DNA from: Rhinopithecimicrobium faecis
GTDB lineage: Bacteria > Bacteroidota > Bacteroidia > Sphingobacteriales > Sphingobacteriaceae
Length of the DNA stretch: 64,000 nucleotides
NCBI GenBank assembly: GCA_017942165.1
Contig: JAGKSB010000006.1
Coordinates: 147,762-211,761, forward strand
Reading direction: 5' to 3'
The notes beneath the pieces are model-generated. The model worked only from the letters and a program-made list of their open reading frames with translations, made no database searches and was not told the DNA's origin. The position numbers and the translations under genes were made by a program. The first letter of the stretch is position 1. Every line of letters begins with the position of its first letter. Shown here piece after piece: positions 16,274 to 25,129 of the stretch.

Positions 16274-19200
16274 TTAAAAATTGACACGTACATTAAACCC
16301 ATAATTTCTTACAGTGGGATAGACCCCAGACTGGTAGCCTTGGATATTTCCTGCAGAAAGCCCTAATTCGGGATCGGCATAAGGAAGGTTTTTATGTATT
16401 ATCCATAAATTGCGGCCTACTAAAGCGATATTTAACCCTTTGATATAGCTGCTCGACTGAAAGAGTCTTGCTGGAAAAGTGTAATTGATGGTTAATTCTC
16501 GAAGTTTGACATAGGAAGCGTCATAAATAAATGCTGCCTGTGGGGAACGGCTGTAGCCATAGGGTGTAAAAGAGTTGTCAAAGGCTTCCGCACGCACTGT
16601 ATTGGTGCTGCCATCCGCCTGTACGCCAGGAAGGATTACACCTCCTCCTTCTGCTACGGGAAGACGTTGCGGATTTCCTAGCTCATTATTCCCTGCTGTC
16701 TCCACATAGAGTCCCGTTGCCATTCCATAGTACTGATCTAAGGAAAATAGGGATCCTCCTTTTTTTATGTCCACGAGGAAGGAAAGCGCTACCTGCTTAT
16801 AGCGGAATGTATTCTGTATGCCTGCGGTCCAATCAGGGATAATGCTTCCCAGGACTTGATTGGGTTCCGAGCTTAAATAATAGCCATCTTCACCAACGAC
16901 AGGCTGACCATTTAAGTAGACGTAGTCTACTCCTCGCAGGGTACCAAAAGCTTGCCCTTTCGTTGCATTTAGGGTTATCCCTCCTTGCATCGTTGCCAGC
17001 TGCAGATTTTCATTATTTTCATAAAGATCTACGACACGACTTTTGTAAGTTGAAAAGTTTAGCTGCAAATCCCAGTTGAAGTGGGTATTACGAATGGGGG
17101 TCACTAACGCTGTGACCTCAAGCCCTTGATTTGAGACAGAGCCGGCATTCACATATTTGCGTAAGTAGCCCGAGGACTTGCTTACGTCTACAGGCATAAT
17201 CTGATCATTAGTCAGCGAGCGGTAGACACTGACATCTAGGTGCACGCTATTTTTGAAGAGATGCAATTCTAAGCCTGCTTCATAATTTATCGTACGTTCA
17301 GGGCGTAAATTGGCATTATTTAAGTCGTTCGGTGTCGTGGAAATGGGTACCCCATCAAATAACGGGTTGATGGTATAAATATTTTGTACGCGTAGAGCTT
17401 CGGCATCATTCCCTACAGCAGCGTAGTTCAGTCTAATCTTCCCATAATTTAGCCATTCCCATTGTGGAATATAGTTGGAAAATATAAAACTTGTGGCAAT
17501 AGAAGGGTACAAATATGGTTGCGCTAGGGGCAATGTTGTCGACTGGTCTCTACGAATAGATGCTTCCAGGAATAGAGATTTATAAAAGCCGAAATTAGCA
17601 TTCGCAAAAATACCGTCTACAGCAATCGTTTCATTTCTCTCCAAAGGGGCGTTGATGGAGTTTACAGAGTTGTTTAAGGAAAATAAATTCTCGTAAATAA
17701 GCCCTCCATTTGTTTCAGCACGTATAGAATTTAAGTGCATACGTCTTAAGTTCGAACCAATTAATCCTTGAAAAGCGATGTTTTTGCTAAGGTCCTTGCT
17801 GAAGTTTACCAATAGGTCATAGTTAGCCTCACTTGCTGTGCGGTCAAACCTACTGTAGCTCGCTAAGCTAGATCCCCCTATAGCTAAACGTTCTTCTTGG
17901 AATTCTGTCGTTCCATCGAAGGATGCTCTTCCTAATACCGAAAGCCAGCTCAAGGGGCGCCAGTTTAGTACGACATTTCCGAAATAGCGGTATCTGCTGT
18001 CATTACTGTAATTATTATAACGCTCCCAATAGGGGTTATTCATATAGATGGGTCCTGTAGCATTGATATCTGTCCAGTTCCAAGTGACATTATTTCCCGT
18101 ACGATCATAAGCTTCCTTTAGGTCTAGAATATCCACATTAGTTTGCCACCACTGTCGAAATGATTGATTGGTGTTACGTCCATCATAGCCTGTTCCATAG
18201 CGTCCTAGGCCATCGATCTTTGAGAAATTTGCGAGGGTGCTAATCGTTAGATTGGGGTGGTGCTGATGAGAGCCGGCGAAATTAAATTGATTTTTCGTGA
18301 TGCTAGCATTTTCAAGAATACCCGTTTCATCGTTGCGTGCATAGCCAATTTTAAAGGTTGTCTTATCGGATCCACCGTCAATGGAAATGCTATGGTTTGA
18401 GTTTACGGCAGTCTTAAAGAATGTCACAGGGGTATTTTGTGCCGCTACCCAGGGCGTTTGTGTGCCATAGCGGGGGTCTGAAGGGTCGAATGCGTACCAT
18501 TGATATACAGAAGTCGCAGGATTAAAGCGCCCCCCATAAGAAGCATCTTCTGTAAAGGGAACAATGATCCCAGGGCTGGTATTTCCAAAGACGGTATCAA
18601 ACCAAAAGTTTCCATCTGCTGAGGGGTAGTTAAATGCGGAATATTCATTGGCGTAGCCTGCACCATATTCCTGCTGATAGGTTGGAAATGTACTTCTGTC
18701 TATCGTTCCGAAGGTAACGCCTGTATTTAGGGTGATATTCGAGCTATTGAGTTTTCCTTTTTTTGTGGTAATCATAATGACACCATTGGCTGCCCTTGCG
18801 CCGTAGAGCGCCGTAGCAGCGGCTCCCTTTAAGACATTGATTGACTCAATATCATCGGGATTTATATCTGCTGCGGAGTTACCATAATCATAACCTCCAC
18901 GTCCAGCGTTTTGATTATCGGTATTTGTATTGGTGTTTGAGATGGGCGTTCCATCGATGACAAATAGGGCTTGGTTATTGCCTGTTAGGGATTTGTATCC
19001 ACGCAATACAATATTCGTGGATCCCCCCATGGTGCCAGATTGCTTCACTTCTAAGCCGGCGACTTTTCCAGTTAGGGCATTGGTGAAATTGGGGTCACGC
19101 GTTCGTGTAATATCTTCGCTCTTTACCTCTTGGGTGGAATACGATAGTTCTGCGCGCTGACGCTCGATACCAAAGGCTGTGACGACGACTTCAGAAAGCT

Positions 19201-19504
19201 GCTGCGTAAGGGGGGATAGGCTGACATCCAAAAAATCCCTATTCGAGAGGGTGAGAGTTTGGGGGGTAAAGCCAATAAATTCGAAGCGAATAACGCTTGT
19301 CGTATCGTTGATAAGTAGGCTAAATTCACCAAGAGCGTTAGTGGATGTTCCACTTTGGCTGCCTAAGGCTTGTACAGTTACACCTGCGAGCACCTGTTGA
19401 TTGATGGCGGATGTTACTTTCCCACGAATGGTCTTTTCTTGTGCTTGAGTCGCAGTAGCAAAGGTTAGTGCTAAGGCAAGAATTATAAAATAGACTTTTT
19501 TCAT
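16274..19504 (-). CDS. SusC/RagA-family TonB-linked outer-membrane receptor
   Basis: A 1076-residue TonB-dependent importer. Order of parts: signal peptide (1-21, cleavage after TQA), a carboxypeptidase-regulatory-like beta-sandwich domain (about 24-105), the TonB-box region near LSEVVVTAFG (103-112), a plug domain with GKVAGLEV and the SusC signature segment LKGAAATALYGARAANGV, and a 22-strand barrel ending in an aromatic residue (RVNF). It pairs with the SusD gene directly downstream. No anti-sigma factor, ECF sigma factor or hybrid sensor adjoins the pair, so control is not evident. The substrate cannot be predicted. Confidence 0.95.
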   Translation of the reverse strand: MKKVYFIILALALTFATATQAQEKTIRGKVTSAINQQVLAGVTVQALGSQSGTSTNALGEFSLLINDTTSVIRFEFIGFTPQTLTLSNRDFLDVSLSPLTQQLSEVVVTAFGIERQRAELSYSTQEVKSEDITRTRDPNFTNALTGKVAGLEVKQSGTMGGSTNIVLRGYKSLTGNNQALFVIDGTPISNTNTNTDNQNAGRGGYDYGNSAADINPDDIESINVLKGAAATALYGARAANGVIMITTKKGKLNSSNITLNTGVTFGTIDRSTFPTYQQEYGAGYANEYSAFNYPSADGNFWFDTVFGNTSPGIIVPFTEDASYGGRFNPATSVYQWYAFDPSDPRYGTQTPWVAAQNTPVTFFKTAVNSNHSISIDGGSDKTTFKIGYARNDETGILENASITKNQFNFAGSHQHHPNLTISTLANFSKIDGLGRYGTGYDGRNTNQSFRQWWQTNVDILDLKEAYDRTGNNVTWNWTDINATGPIYMNNPYWERYNNYSNDSRYRYFGNVVLNWRPLSWLSVLGRASFDGTTEFQEERLAIGGSSLASYSRFDRTASEANYDLLVNFSKDLSKNIAFQGLIGSNLRRMHLNSIRAETNGGLIYENLFSLNNSVNSINAPLERNETIAVDGIFANANFGFYKSLFLEASIRRDQSTTLPLAQPYLYPSIATSFIFSNYIPQWEWLNYGKIRLNYAAVGNDAEALRVQNIYTINPLFDGVPISTTPNDLNNANLRPERTINYEAGLELHLFKNSVHLDVSVYRSLTNDQIMPVDVSKSSGYLRKYVNAGSVSNQGLEVTALVTPIRNTHFNWDLQLNFSTYKSRVVDLYENNENLQLATMQGGITLNATKGQAFGTLRGVDYVYLNGQPVVGEDGYYLSSEPNQVLGSIIPDWTAGIQNTFRYKQVALSFLVDIKKGGSLFSLDQYYGMATGLYVETAGNNELGNPQRLPVAEGGGVILPGVQADGSTNTVRAEAFDNSFTPYGYSRSPQAAFIYDASYVKLRELTINYTFPARLFQSSSYIKGLNIALVGRNLWIIHKNLPYADPELGLSAGNIQGYQSGVYPTVRNYGFNVRVNF

Positions 19505-19729
19505 ACATCTTAGGTTTTAGGGTATGACTAATAGGGTGAATTGAATACTATTCTTTGTAGAACATATATTTTACTTAAAGAATATAAATGAAGTTATGTA
19601 ATTAATTTTACGAATCAAAATTTTATTATACAGATTTTTATTTTCCTTAAAATAAAATACATTTTTTACTGCTAACAAATAGGGGAGCTATTTCTGACCT
19701 ATTGATTAACGCCTTCATAGATTAATAGT

Positions 19730-19737
19730 TATCTTTG
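19730..19737 (+). promoter_or_regulatory. -7 box of the pyrC operon
   Basis: TATCTTTG, a perfect -7 element, 27 nt before the ATG at 19765. A TTG at 19702-19704 is a possible -33 but with a long spacer (25 nt). Confidence 0.6.
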
Positions 19738-19764
19738 TGGATATCACCTAAGATTTTAAATATT

Positions 19765-21102
19765 ATGTCTTCTATACTTATTAAGTCCGCGCAGATTGTC
19801 AACGAAGGTCAGATTATTGTGGCCGATATCTTGGTTAAATCAGGGCGTATTGAAAAGATTGCCTCCACGATTGATGTGCAGGCTGATCGTGTAATCGATG
19901 CTACAGGATTACATTTATTTCCAGGTTTAATTGATGATCAAGTACATTTTCGGGAGCCAGGGTTAACCTACAAAGCGGATATATGGCATGAAAGCCGGGC
20001 TGCAGTGGCCGGCGGTACGACCTCTTTTATGGAGATGCCAAATACGGTTCCCAATACATTAACGCAAGCACTATTACAGGATAAATATGATATTGCTTCC
20101 CAAACGGCTTTAGCGAATTACTCCTTTTTTATGGGGGCTGCCAATGATAATTTAGAGGAGGTCCTAAAGACTGATCCACGCACAGTATGTGGTATTAAAG
20201 TCTTTATGGGTTCTTCGACAGGTAATATGTTAGTGGACAATGAGCAAGCCTTAGAAGGGATTTTTGCGAATGCACCGATGTTAGTGGCTACACACTGTGA
20301 AGATGAGGCTACTATTCAGGCGAATTTAGCACGCTTTAAAGCGACTTATAACGATGAACTAACAATTGCTATGCACCCCTTAATTCGCTCCGAGGAAGCT
20401 TGCTACTTATCTTCTTCGAAAGCCGTGGCCTTAGCAAAGAAACATGATACACGCTTACACATATTACATATCTCTACGGGTAAAGAGCTCGCACTGTTTG
20501 ATGCTAATACCCCTTTAGCACAGAAGCGTATTACTGCTGAAGCTTGTATTCACCACCTTTGGTTTTCAGATCAGGACTACGCCACAAAAGGGAATTTTAT
20601 CAAGTGGAATCCTGCGGTAAAGACGGCCTCCGACCGTGATCAGATTTTAGCAGGTTTATTAGATGGGCATATCGACGTGATTGCCACCGACCATGCACCA
20701 CATACCATGGAGGAGAAAAATAAAGACTATGCCGCAGCACCTTCCGGAGGACCTTTAGTACAGCACGCTTTACAAGCATTGCTTGATTTATATAAGCAAG
20801 GGAAGATGACCTTGGAGCAAATCGTTCAGAAGTCTGCACATAACACCGCAATTTGTTTTCAATTAGCAGACCGTGGATTTATTCGGGAAGGCTATTGGGC
20901 GGATATGGTGTTAGTAGACTTAAATAAACCCTATACAGTAACCAAGCAGAATATCTTATCAAAATGTAATTGGTCGCCCTTTGAGTCTTATACCTTTGGC
21001 TCGACCATTGAACACACACTCGTTTCAGGTCGTTTATCATATAGTGAAGGCCGCATTATTGAAGTCGGTGCGGGGCAACGTTTATTATTTGATAGAGCTT
21101 AA
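19765..21102 (+). CDS. pyrC: Dihydroorotase
   Basis: A 445-residue cytoplasmic amidohydrolase that closes carbamoyl-aspartate to dihydroorotate in pyrimidine synthesis. Visible landmarks: PGLIDDQVHFREPG (53-66), MEMPNTVPNT, the GIKVFMGSSTGNML block, CEDEA, HILHIST (zinc histidines) and the catalytic aspartate in ATDHAPH. The usual HxH zinc motif reads QVH here (Q59, H61); I recall the same DDQVHFREPG in other Bacteroidota dihydroorotases, so it seems a lineage trait. The start at MSSILIKSAQ is chosen because the -7 box overlaps an earlier in-frame start. An LD-carboxypeptidase gene begins 19 nt downstream. Confidence 0.93.
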   Translation: MSSILIKSAQIVNEGQIIVADILVKSGRIEKIASTIDVQADRVIDATGLHLFPGLIDDQVHFREPGLTYKADIWHESRAAVAGGTTSFMEMPNTVPNTLTQALLQDKYDIASQTALANYSFFMGAANDNLEEVLKTDPRTVCGIKVFMGSSTGNMLVDNEQALEGIFANAPMLVATHCEDEATIQANLARFKATYNDELTIAMHPLIRSEEACYLSSSKAVALAKKHDTRLHILHISTGKELALFDANTPLAQKRITAEACIHHLWFSDQDYATKGNFIKWNPAVKTASDRDQILAGLLDGHIDVIATDHAPHTMEEKNKDYAAAPSGGPLVQHALQALLDLYKQGKMTLEQIVQKSAHNTAICFQLADRGFIREGYWADMVLVDLNKPYTVTKQNILSKCNWSPFESYTFGSTIEHTLVSGRLSYSEGRIIEVGAGQRLLFDRA

Positions 21103-21121
21103 ACTGAACAACCTAACCCTA

Positions 21122-22192
21122 ATGAATAAACGTCAATTTTTACAACAAGTTGGGCTCGGGATAGTGGGCGTATCCTTTGCTTCAGTAGGCCTTGCGGGCA
21201 GCAGCAGTAAGCCTGGAAAGAGCCTTGGGCCTACTAAAGGGGAGAAATCTATTTTCCCGAAAGCCTTAAAAATAGGGGATACCTTGGGCATTATCGCCCC
21301 CTCTGGCGTGCTTGATGAGGAGGAGTCCATCCAACTGTGTCGGGAAACGCTCGAAGCAATGGGCTTTCGTGTACAAGAGGGGCGCCATATCCGTGCGCGC
21401 TATGGGCATCTCGCAGGAACGGACCAAGAGCGTTTGGCGGATATACACGCTATGTTTGCCGATCCACAGATTGCAGGGATCGTATGTATCCGTGGAGGAT
21501 CGGGCGCTGCACGTCTATTAGATCAGCTTGACTATGCGCTTATAAAAAGAAATCCTAAAGTATTTTTGGGGTATTCTGATATCACAGCTCTAGAGATGGC
21601 AATTTTTTCGCAAACGGGATTGGTAACATTTCATGGGCCTGTAGGAAGCAGCTCTTGGCCGTTGGTCATGGTGGAGAAGTTTAATGATTTATTGATGGCC
21701 AATAAAATCGTGCATTTTGAAAATCCTGTTTCCAAGGGAGACTATCTCATTCAGCGAAAGGATCGTATTCAAACGATCCATCCGGGGCAGGCTACAGGGC
21801 GTCTTCTTGGGGGCAATCTCGCCGTGTTAACGGGTATCTGTGGTTCGCCTTATCTCCCAGATTTTAAGGGGGCAATTTTATTTATTGAGGAAGTTGGCGA
21901 GGACTTATACCGCGTAGAGCGCATGTTTTCACAGCTGAAGTTAGCCGGTATCTTAGGGCAACTTTCGGGTTTTATTTTCGGAAAATGTACTTCTTGCAAC
22001 CCTGCTCCAGGCTATGGCTCATTAACATTAGAGCAAATTCTTGCAGACTATATTAAGCCTTTAGGGATCCCTGCTTATGCAGGAGCAATTATCGGCCATA
22101 TTGCAGAACAATTTATCGTCCCTGTTGGAGCCGAGGTGCAGATGGATGCCACCAAAGGAGTCTTCCAACTTACACAAAAAGCCCTATCCTAA
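21122..22192 (+). CDS. Exported LD-carboxypeptidase (peptidase family S66)
   Basis: A 356-residue serine peptidase of the LdcA/MccF/YkfA family, which removes the terminal D-residue from muropeptide stem tetrapeptides. Catalytic triad candidates align with family motifs: Ser152 in FLGYSDIT, Glu256/257 in LFIEEVGEDLYR and His326 in IIGHIAEQ. The N-terminus (NKRQFLQQ followed by a hydrophobic stretch ending about residue 26) looks like a Tat- or Sec-type export signal, whereas E. coli LdcA is cytoplasmic. I start at MNKRQFLQQVG because longer versions run back into pyrC. The M14 peptidase gene starts 2 nt after its stop, so they are co-transcribed. Fits the murein-peptide theme of the region. 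Confidence 0.88.
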   Translation: MNKRQFLQQVGLGIVGVSFASVGLAGSSSKPGKSLGPTKGEKSIFPKALKIGDTLGIIAPSGVLDEEESIQLCRETLEAMGFRVQEGRHIRARYGHLAGTDQERLADIHAMFADPQIAGIVCIRGGSGAARLLDQLDYALIKRNPKVFLGYSDITALEMAIFSQTGLVTFHGPVGSSSWPLVMVEKFNDLLMANKIVHFENPVSKGDYLIQRKDRIQTIHPGQATGRLLGGNLAVLTGICGSPYLPDFKGAILFIEEVGEDLYRVERMFSQLKLAGILGQLSGFIFGKCTSCNPAPGYGSLTLEQILADYIKPLGIPAYAGAIIGHIAEQFIVPVGAEVQMDATKGVFQLTQKALS

Positions 22193-22194
22193 CG

Positions 22195-23664
22195 ATGAAA
22201 TTCCTAGTTTTAACAACATTAATGCTTATGTCAACCTCCGTATTTTCAACTACAGACCCCATTTCTTTACAAAAGTCACAAATTGATAAAGCCTATGAGG
22301 TCGCAAAAGAAAGCACGTTAACTTACCGTCGCTTTAAGCATAGCGATGTGATACAACTTATTGAGAAGCATCGTGCACATGGGCACTTTGCTATTCAGGA
22401 AATCGGACTTTCCGCGCAGGGGCGCTCCATCCAGCGCTTAGCTTTTGGAAGCGGTCCCAAGGCGGTGATGCTATGGTCACAGATGCACGGTGATGAAGCT
22501 ACAGCAACGATGGCACTGTTCGATCTTTTTAATTTTTTAAAGGCTGAGCATGATGGCTTCGATCCGGTGCGTAAGCTAATAAAAGAACAGACATCTTTAT
22601 ATTTTATCCCGATGTTAAATCCCGATGGCGCCGAGTTATTTCAGCGCCGCACAGCAATGAATGTGGATATGAACCGCGATGCGCGTGCGGGAAAGACAAT
22701 TGAAGGAGCTCTTTTAAAAGCGCAAGCCATGAGCTTAAAGCCGCAGTATGCCTTTAACCTCCATGATCAAAATAGCTATTATAATGTGCCAGGTACAAAA
22801 ACCCCTGTAAGCATTTCCCTATTGGCGCCAGCCTTTAATCAAGCGCGTGCTATCAACCCGGTACGTGAGGGTGCCATGCAGATTATTGCAGGCATGAATC
22901 GATTGCTAAAGCAGTATATTCCCAATGCGATAGCCAAATATGATGATGAGTATACACCACGAGGATTTGGGGATAACTTCCAATCTTGGGGGGCGAGCAC
23001 CGTGCTAATAGAGTCTGGAGCTTTTGCTGGAGATCCCGAGAAAATGGAAATCCGCAAGTTGAATTTTGCTATTATCTTAAATGCGCTTGTAGAAATTGCG
23101 CAGGGATCCTATAAGAACTATGCCGCACAGGAGTATCATGATTTACCTTTTAATGCATCGCAATTACATGATCTTGTACTTCGTGATATCACGGTGGTGA
23201 AAGACGGGCATAGCATGGCGATGGATATTGCTGTTCGCCGTACGGAAGTTACACAGGGTAGAGACTACTATGTAAAGGGATTGGTGGAAGACTTGGGCGA
23301 CCTTCAGGATTTCTATGGCTATGAGGAGGTTACCACTGGGGGGTTAAATTTCGTGGAGGCCAAGGAATACCCTGCAGTAAGAGCTTCCTCCGAAGGTTTT
23401 ACACCGGCAGAAGCTTTTGCTATTCTGAAGCAGGGGTATGCTAGCGTTCGTTGTGCGCATATCGATCCACAAATGCTGCACAGCCTACCTTTACTGCTGA
23501 CTTCGGAGGATAAAAAACCTGCCTTAGCGCAATCTTTAGCTGTAGGTAGCGCAGCAACATTTTTCTTGGCTCAAGGTGAGCAGTTAAAATACGCCGTTGT
23601 CAACGGCTATCTAATAGATTTATCAAAGGATATACCCTTAAATTTTAAAAATAAAGTCAATTAG
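22195..23664 (+). CDS. M14-family zinc carboxypeptidase, exported
   Basis: A 489-residue metallopeptidase with a Sec signal peptide (about 1-19). Zinc ligands are visible as HGDE (H98, E101) and H190 in FNLHDQNSYYN; the substrate-binding NPDG (142-145) and NVDMNRDA (156-163) blocks and the catalytic Glu273 in VLIESGAF are all present. About 200 C-terminal residues form an accessory region of unknown function. Some M14 enzymes (MpaA, Lysinibacillus endopeptidase I) cut the gamma-D-Glu-diaminopimelate bond of murein peptides; the adjacent S66 gene suggests this, but a general peptide carboxypeptidase is equally possible. Translationally close to the S66 gene (2-nt gap). Confidence 0.85.
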   Translation: MKFLVLTTLMLMSTSVFSTTDPISLQKSQIDKAYEVAKESTLTYRRFKHSDVIQLIEKHRAHGHFAIQEIGLSAQGRSIQRLAFGSGPKAVMLWSQMHGDEATATMALFDLFNFLKAEHDGFDPVRKLIKEQTSLYFIPMLNPDGAELFQRRTAMNVDMNRDARAGKTIEGALLKAQAMSLKPQYAFNLHDQNSYYNVPGTKTPVSISLLAPAFNQARAINPVREGAMQIIAGMNRLLKQYIPNAIAKYDDEYTPRGFGDNFQSWGASTVLIESGAFAGDPEKMEIRKLNFAIILNALVEIAQGSYKNYAAQEYHDLPFNASQLHDLVLRDITVVKDGHSMAMDIAVRRTEVTQGRDYYVKGLVEDLGDLQDFYGYEEVTTGGLNFVEAKEYPAVRASSEGFTPAEAFAILKQGYASVRCAHIDPQMLHSLPLLLTSEDKKPALAQSLAVGSAATFFLAQGEQLKYAVVNGYLIDLSKDIPLNFKNKVN

Positions 23665-23888
23665 TTTACTGATTTTTTTGACTGTCTTGTCTTGAAATCG
23701 CTTTATACTAAATCGTTGGTGAGAAAAAATCTGGTTTTCACAGTCATTGTACAGCTGTTACCATCCATGGCGATAGTGAAGCTCCTGATTAGGGATGTAG
23801 AAGATATTTCTCAGTCACACATTTCACTTTACATTAGTCATTTGAGAATAAACCCATTTTCAAATGACATTGTTCAAATTAGTAAATA

Positions 23889-25058
23889 ATGAATTTTAGC
23901 AAATTAGTTACAATAATATTCTGTTTTTTAATATTTAAAAGTTATTCTCAGAGTTCTTCAACATATAAGTTAACAGTTACCTTAGAAAATGCTCCATTTA
24001 AATCATTAACCCTGCATGATTATACGAATGATAAGAATGTTTTTATTACGGGGAAACATATTGATAATTTCACATGGGAGTTTGATATTCCTGATTCTAT
24101 AGCAATTAATTCTGAATTTTTATCTTTACTATCAAACCCTTATGATGCGTTCCATAAGTCATCTACAAGTATTCGTTTTATAGATAGCATTGGGAGTAAA
24201 CAGCTTAAAACTGTTACTATTGGCATAGAAGATCGTGAAAATTATATTTATGGTAAATACATAGGAGAAACTATATTCGAGAATGAAAAATTGTCACCTG
24301 ATATAACAAAATTAGATTCCGTTATTACCGGTGATTTAATTTTACAAGACTTTATTCTTCTTAGGAAAGAGAACACTTCCATGGATATTGAAGTTAGATT
24401 AAAAGAGCCTTATTTTGCATGGTTCATGTCTTTTGAGGGAAACAATAAATCCTACACTGATTATTTAAATTCCTACATTGACTTATCGAAATCTTACCCG
24501 ACTTCCAGATATATATTGATGAATCTTGCAAACAACTTAACAAATTTTAAATCAAGAGAAGATATCAAACTTATTTATGATAATTTATCTGATAAGCATC
24601 GTTATACAAAATGGTACCTAATGATTAATAATTACTTAGATAATGAATTCATCAATACAAAAATGAAAAACTTAAAATCAGGTAATTATGAGAATGTAAT
24701 TGAAAGTTTTGAAAAATTAAATTTAATTATTTTTACCGCTTCATGGTGTGCTCCATGTATTGAGGAAATCCCACTTCTGAAAAATATTCATGAAGACATG
24801 AAGGAATCTGTGAATTTCACTTATCTAACAATAGATAAAAAATCTGATATTATAAATTTTCAACAGTTAGTACAAAAATATAAAATTACTTGGCGAAGCC
24901 TTTTTTCGGAGAAAGACATTACAAGCATCAAGAATTTATACTTTGTATCTTCCATTCCACATGTTCTTCTAGTTTATCCAGACAAGAAGTTTGATGTGAT
25001 AGATATAAGAAGCGTAGAAGATCGGGAAAAGATCTACAAGGCTGTATTGAAAAACTAA
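23889..25058 (+). CDS. AT-rich TlpA-like thioredoxin-domain protein, exported
   Basis: A 389-residue protein with a Sec signal peptide (MNFSKLVTIIFCFLIFKSYS, about 1-20), a long N-terminal region of beta-strand and helical character without a clear family match, and a C-terminal thioredoxin fold (about 270-389) with WCAPC (C287 and C290) and a cis-proline SSIPHVLLVYP. The reading frame is markedly richer in A/T than its neighbours and prefers AT-ending codons, which suggests recent acquisition. A 224-nt non-coding gap precedes it, with no clear promoter. It belongs to the same broad redoxin group as the gene at 12.8 kb but the N-terminal halves differ. Function unknown beyond thiol-disulfide exchange. 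Confidence 0.75.
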   Translation: MNFSKLVTIIFCFLIFKSYSQSSSTYKLTVTLENAPFKSLTLHDYTNDKNVFITGKHIDNFTWEFDIPDSIAINSEFLSLLSNPYDAFHKSSTSIRFIDSIGSKQLKTVTIGIEDRENYIYGKYIGETIFENEKLSPDITKLDSVITGDLILQDFILLRKENTSMDIEVRLKEPYFAWFMSFEGNNKSYTDYLNSYIDLSKSYPTSRYILMNLANNLTNFKSREDIKLIYDNLSDKHRYTKWYLMINNYLDNEFINTKMKNLKSGNYENVIESFEKLNLIIFTASWCAPCIEEIPLLKNIHEDMKESVNFTYLTIDKKSDIINFQQLVQKYKITWRSLFSEKDITSIKNLYFVSSIPHVLLVYPDKKFDVIDIRSVEDREKIYKAVLKN

Positions 25059-25076
25059 ATAATCTTTGTTACTAAT

Positions 25077-25116
25077 AAAAATGCCCCAAATAGTGTCTAA
25101 CTTTTTGGGGCATTTT
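25077..25116. terminator. Bidirectional terminator between the redoxin gene and SusD
   Basis: A perfect 13-bp stem (AAAATGCCCCAAA / TTTGGGGCATTTT, 13-nt loop) lies between the two convergent genes, with A-rich and T-rich flanks suited to both strands. Confidence 0.85.
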
Positions 25117-25129
25117 CAATATGGAAGAA

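Noticed and set aside
23692..23889. 65-residue frame in the gap before the AT-rich redoxin gene
   Set aside because: TTG start, no recognisable domain and no promoter; probably chance. I treat the 224-nt gap as non-coding.
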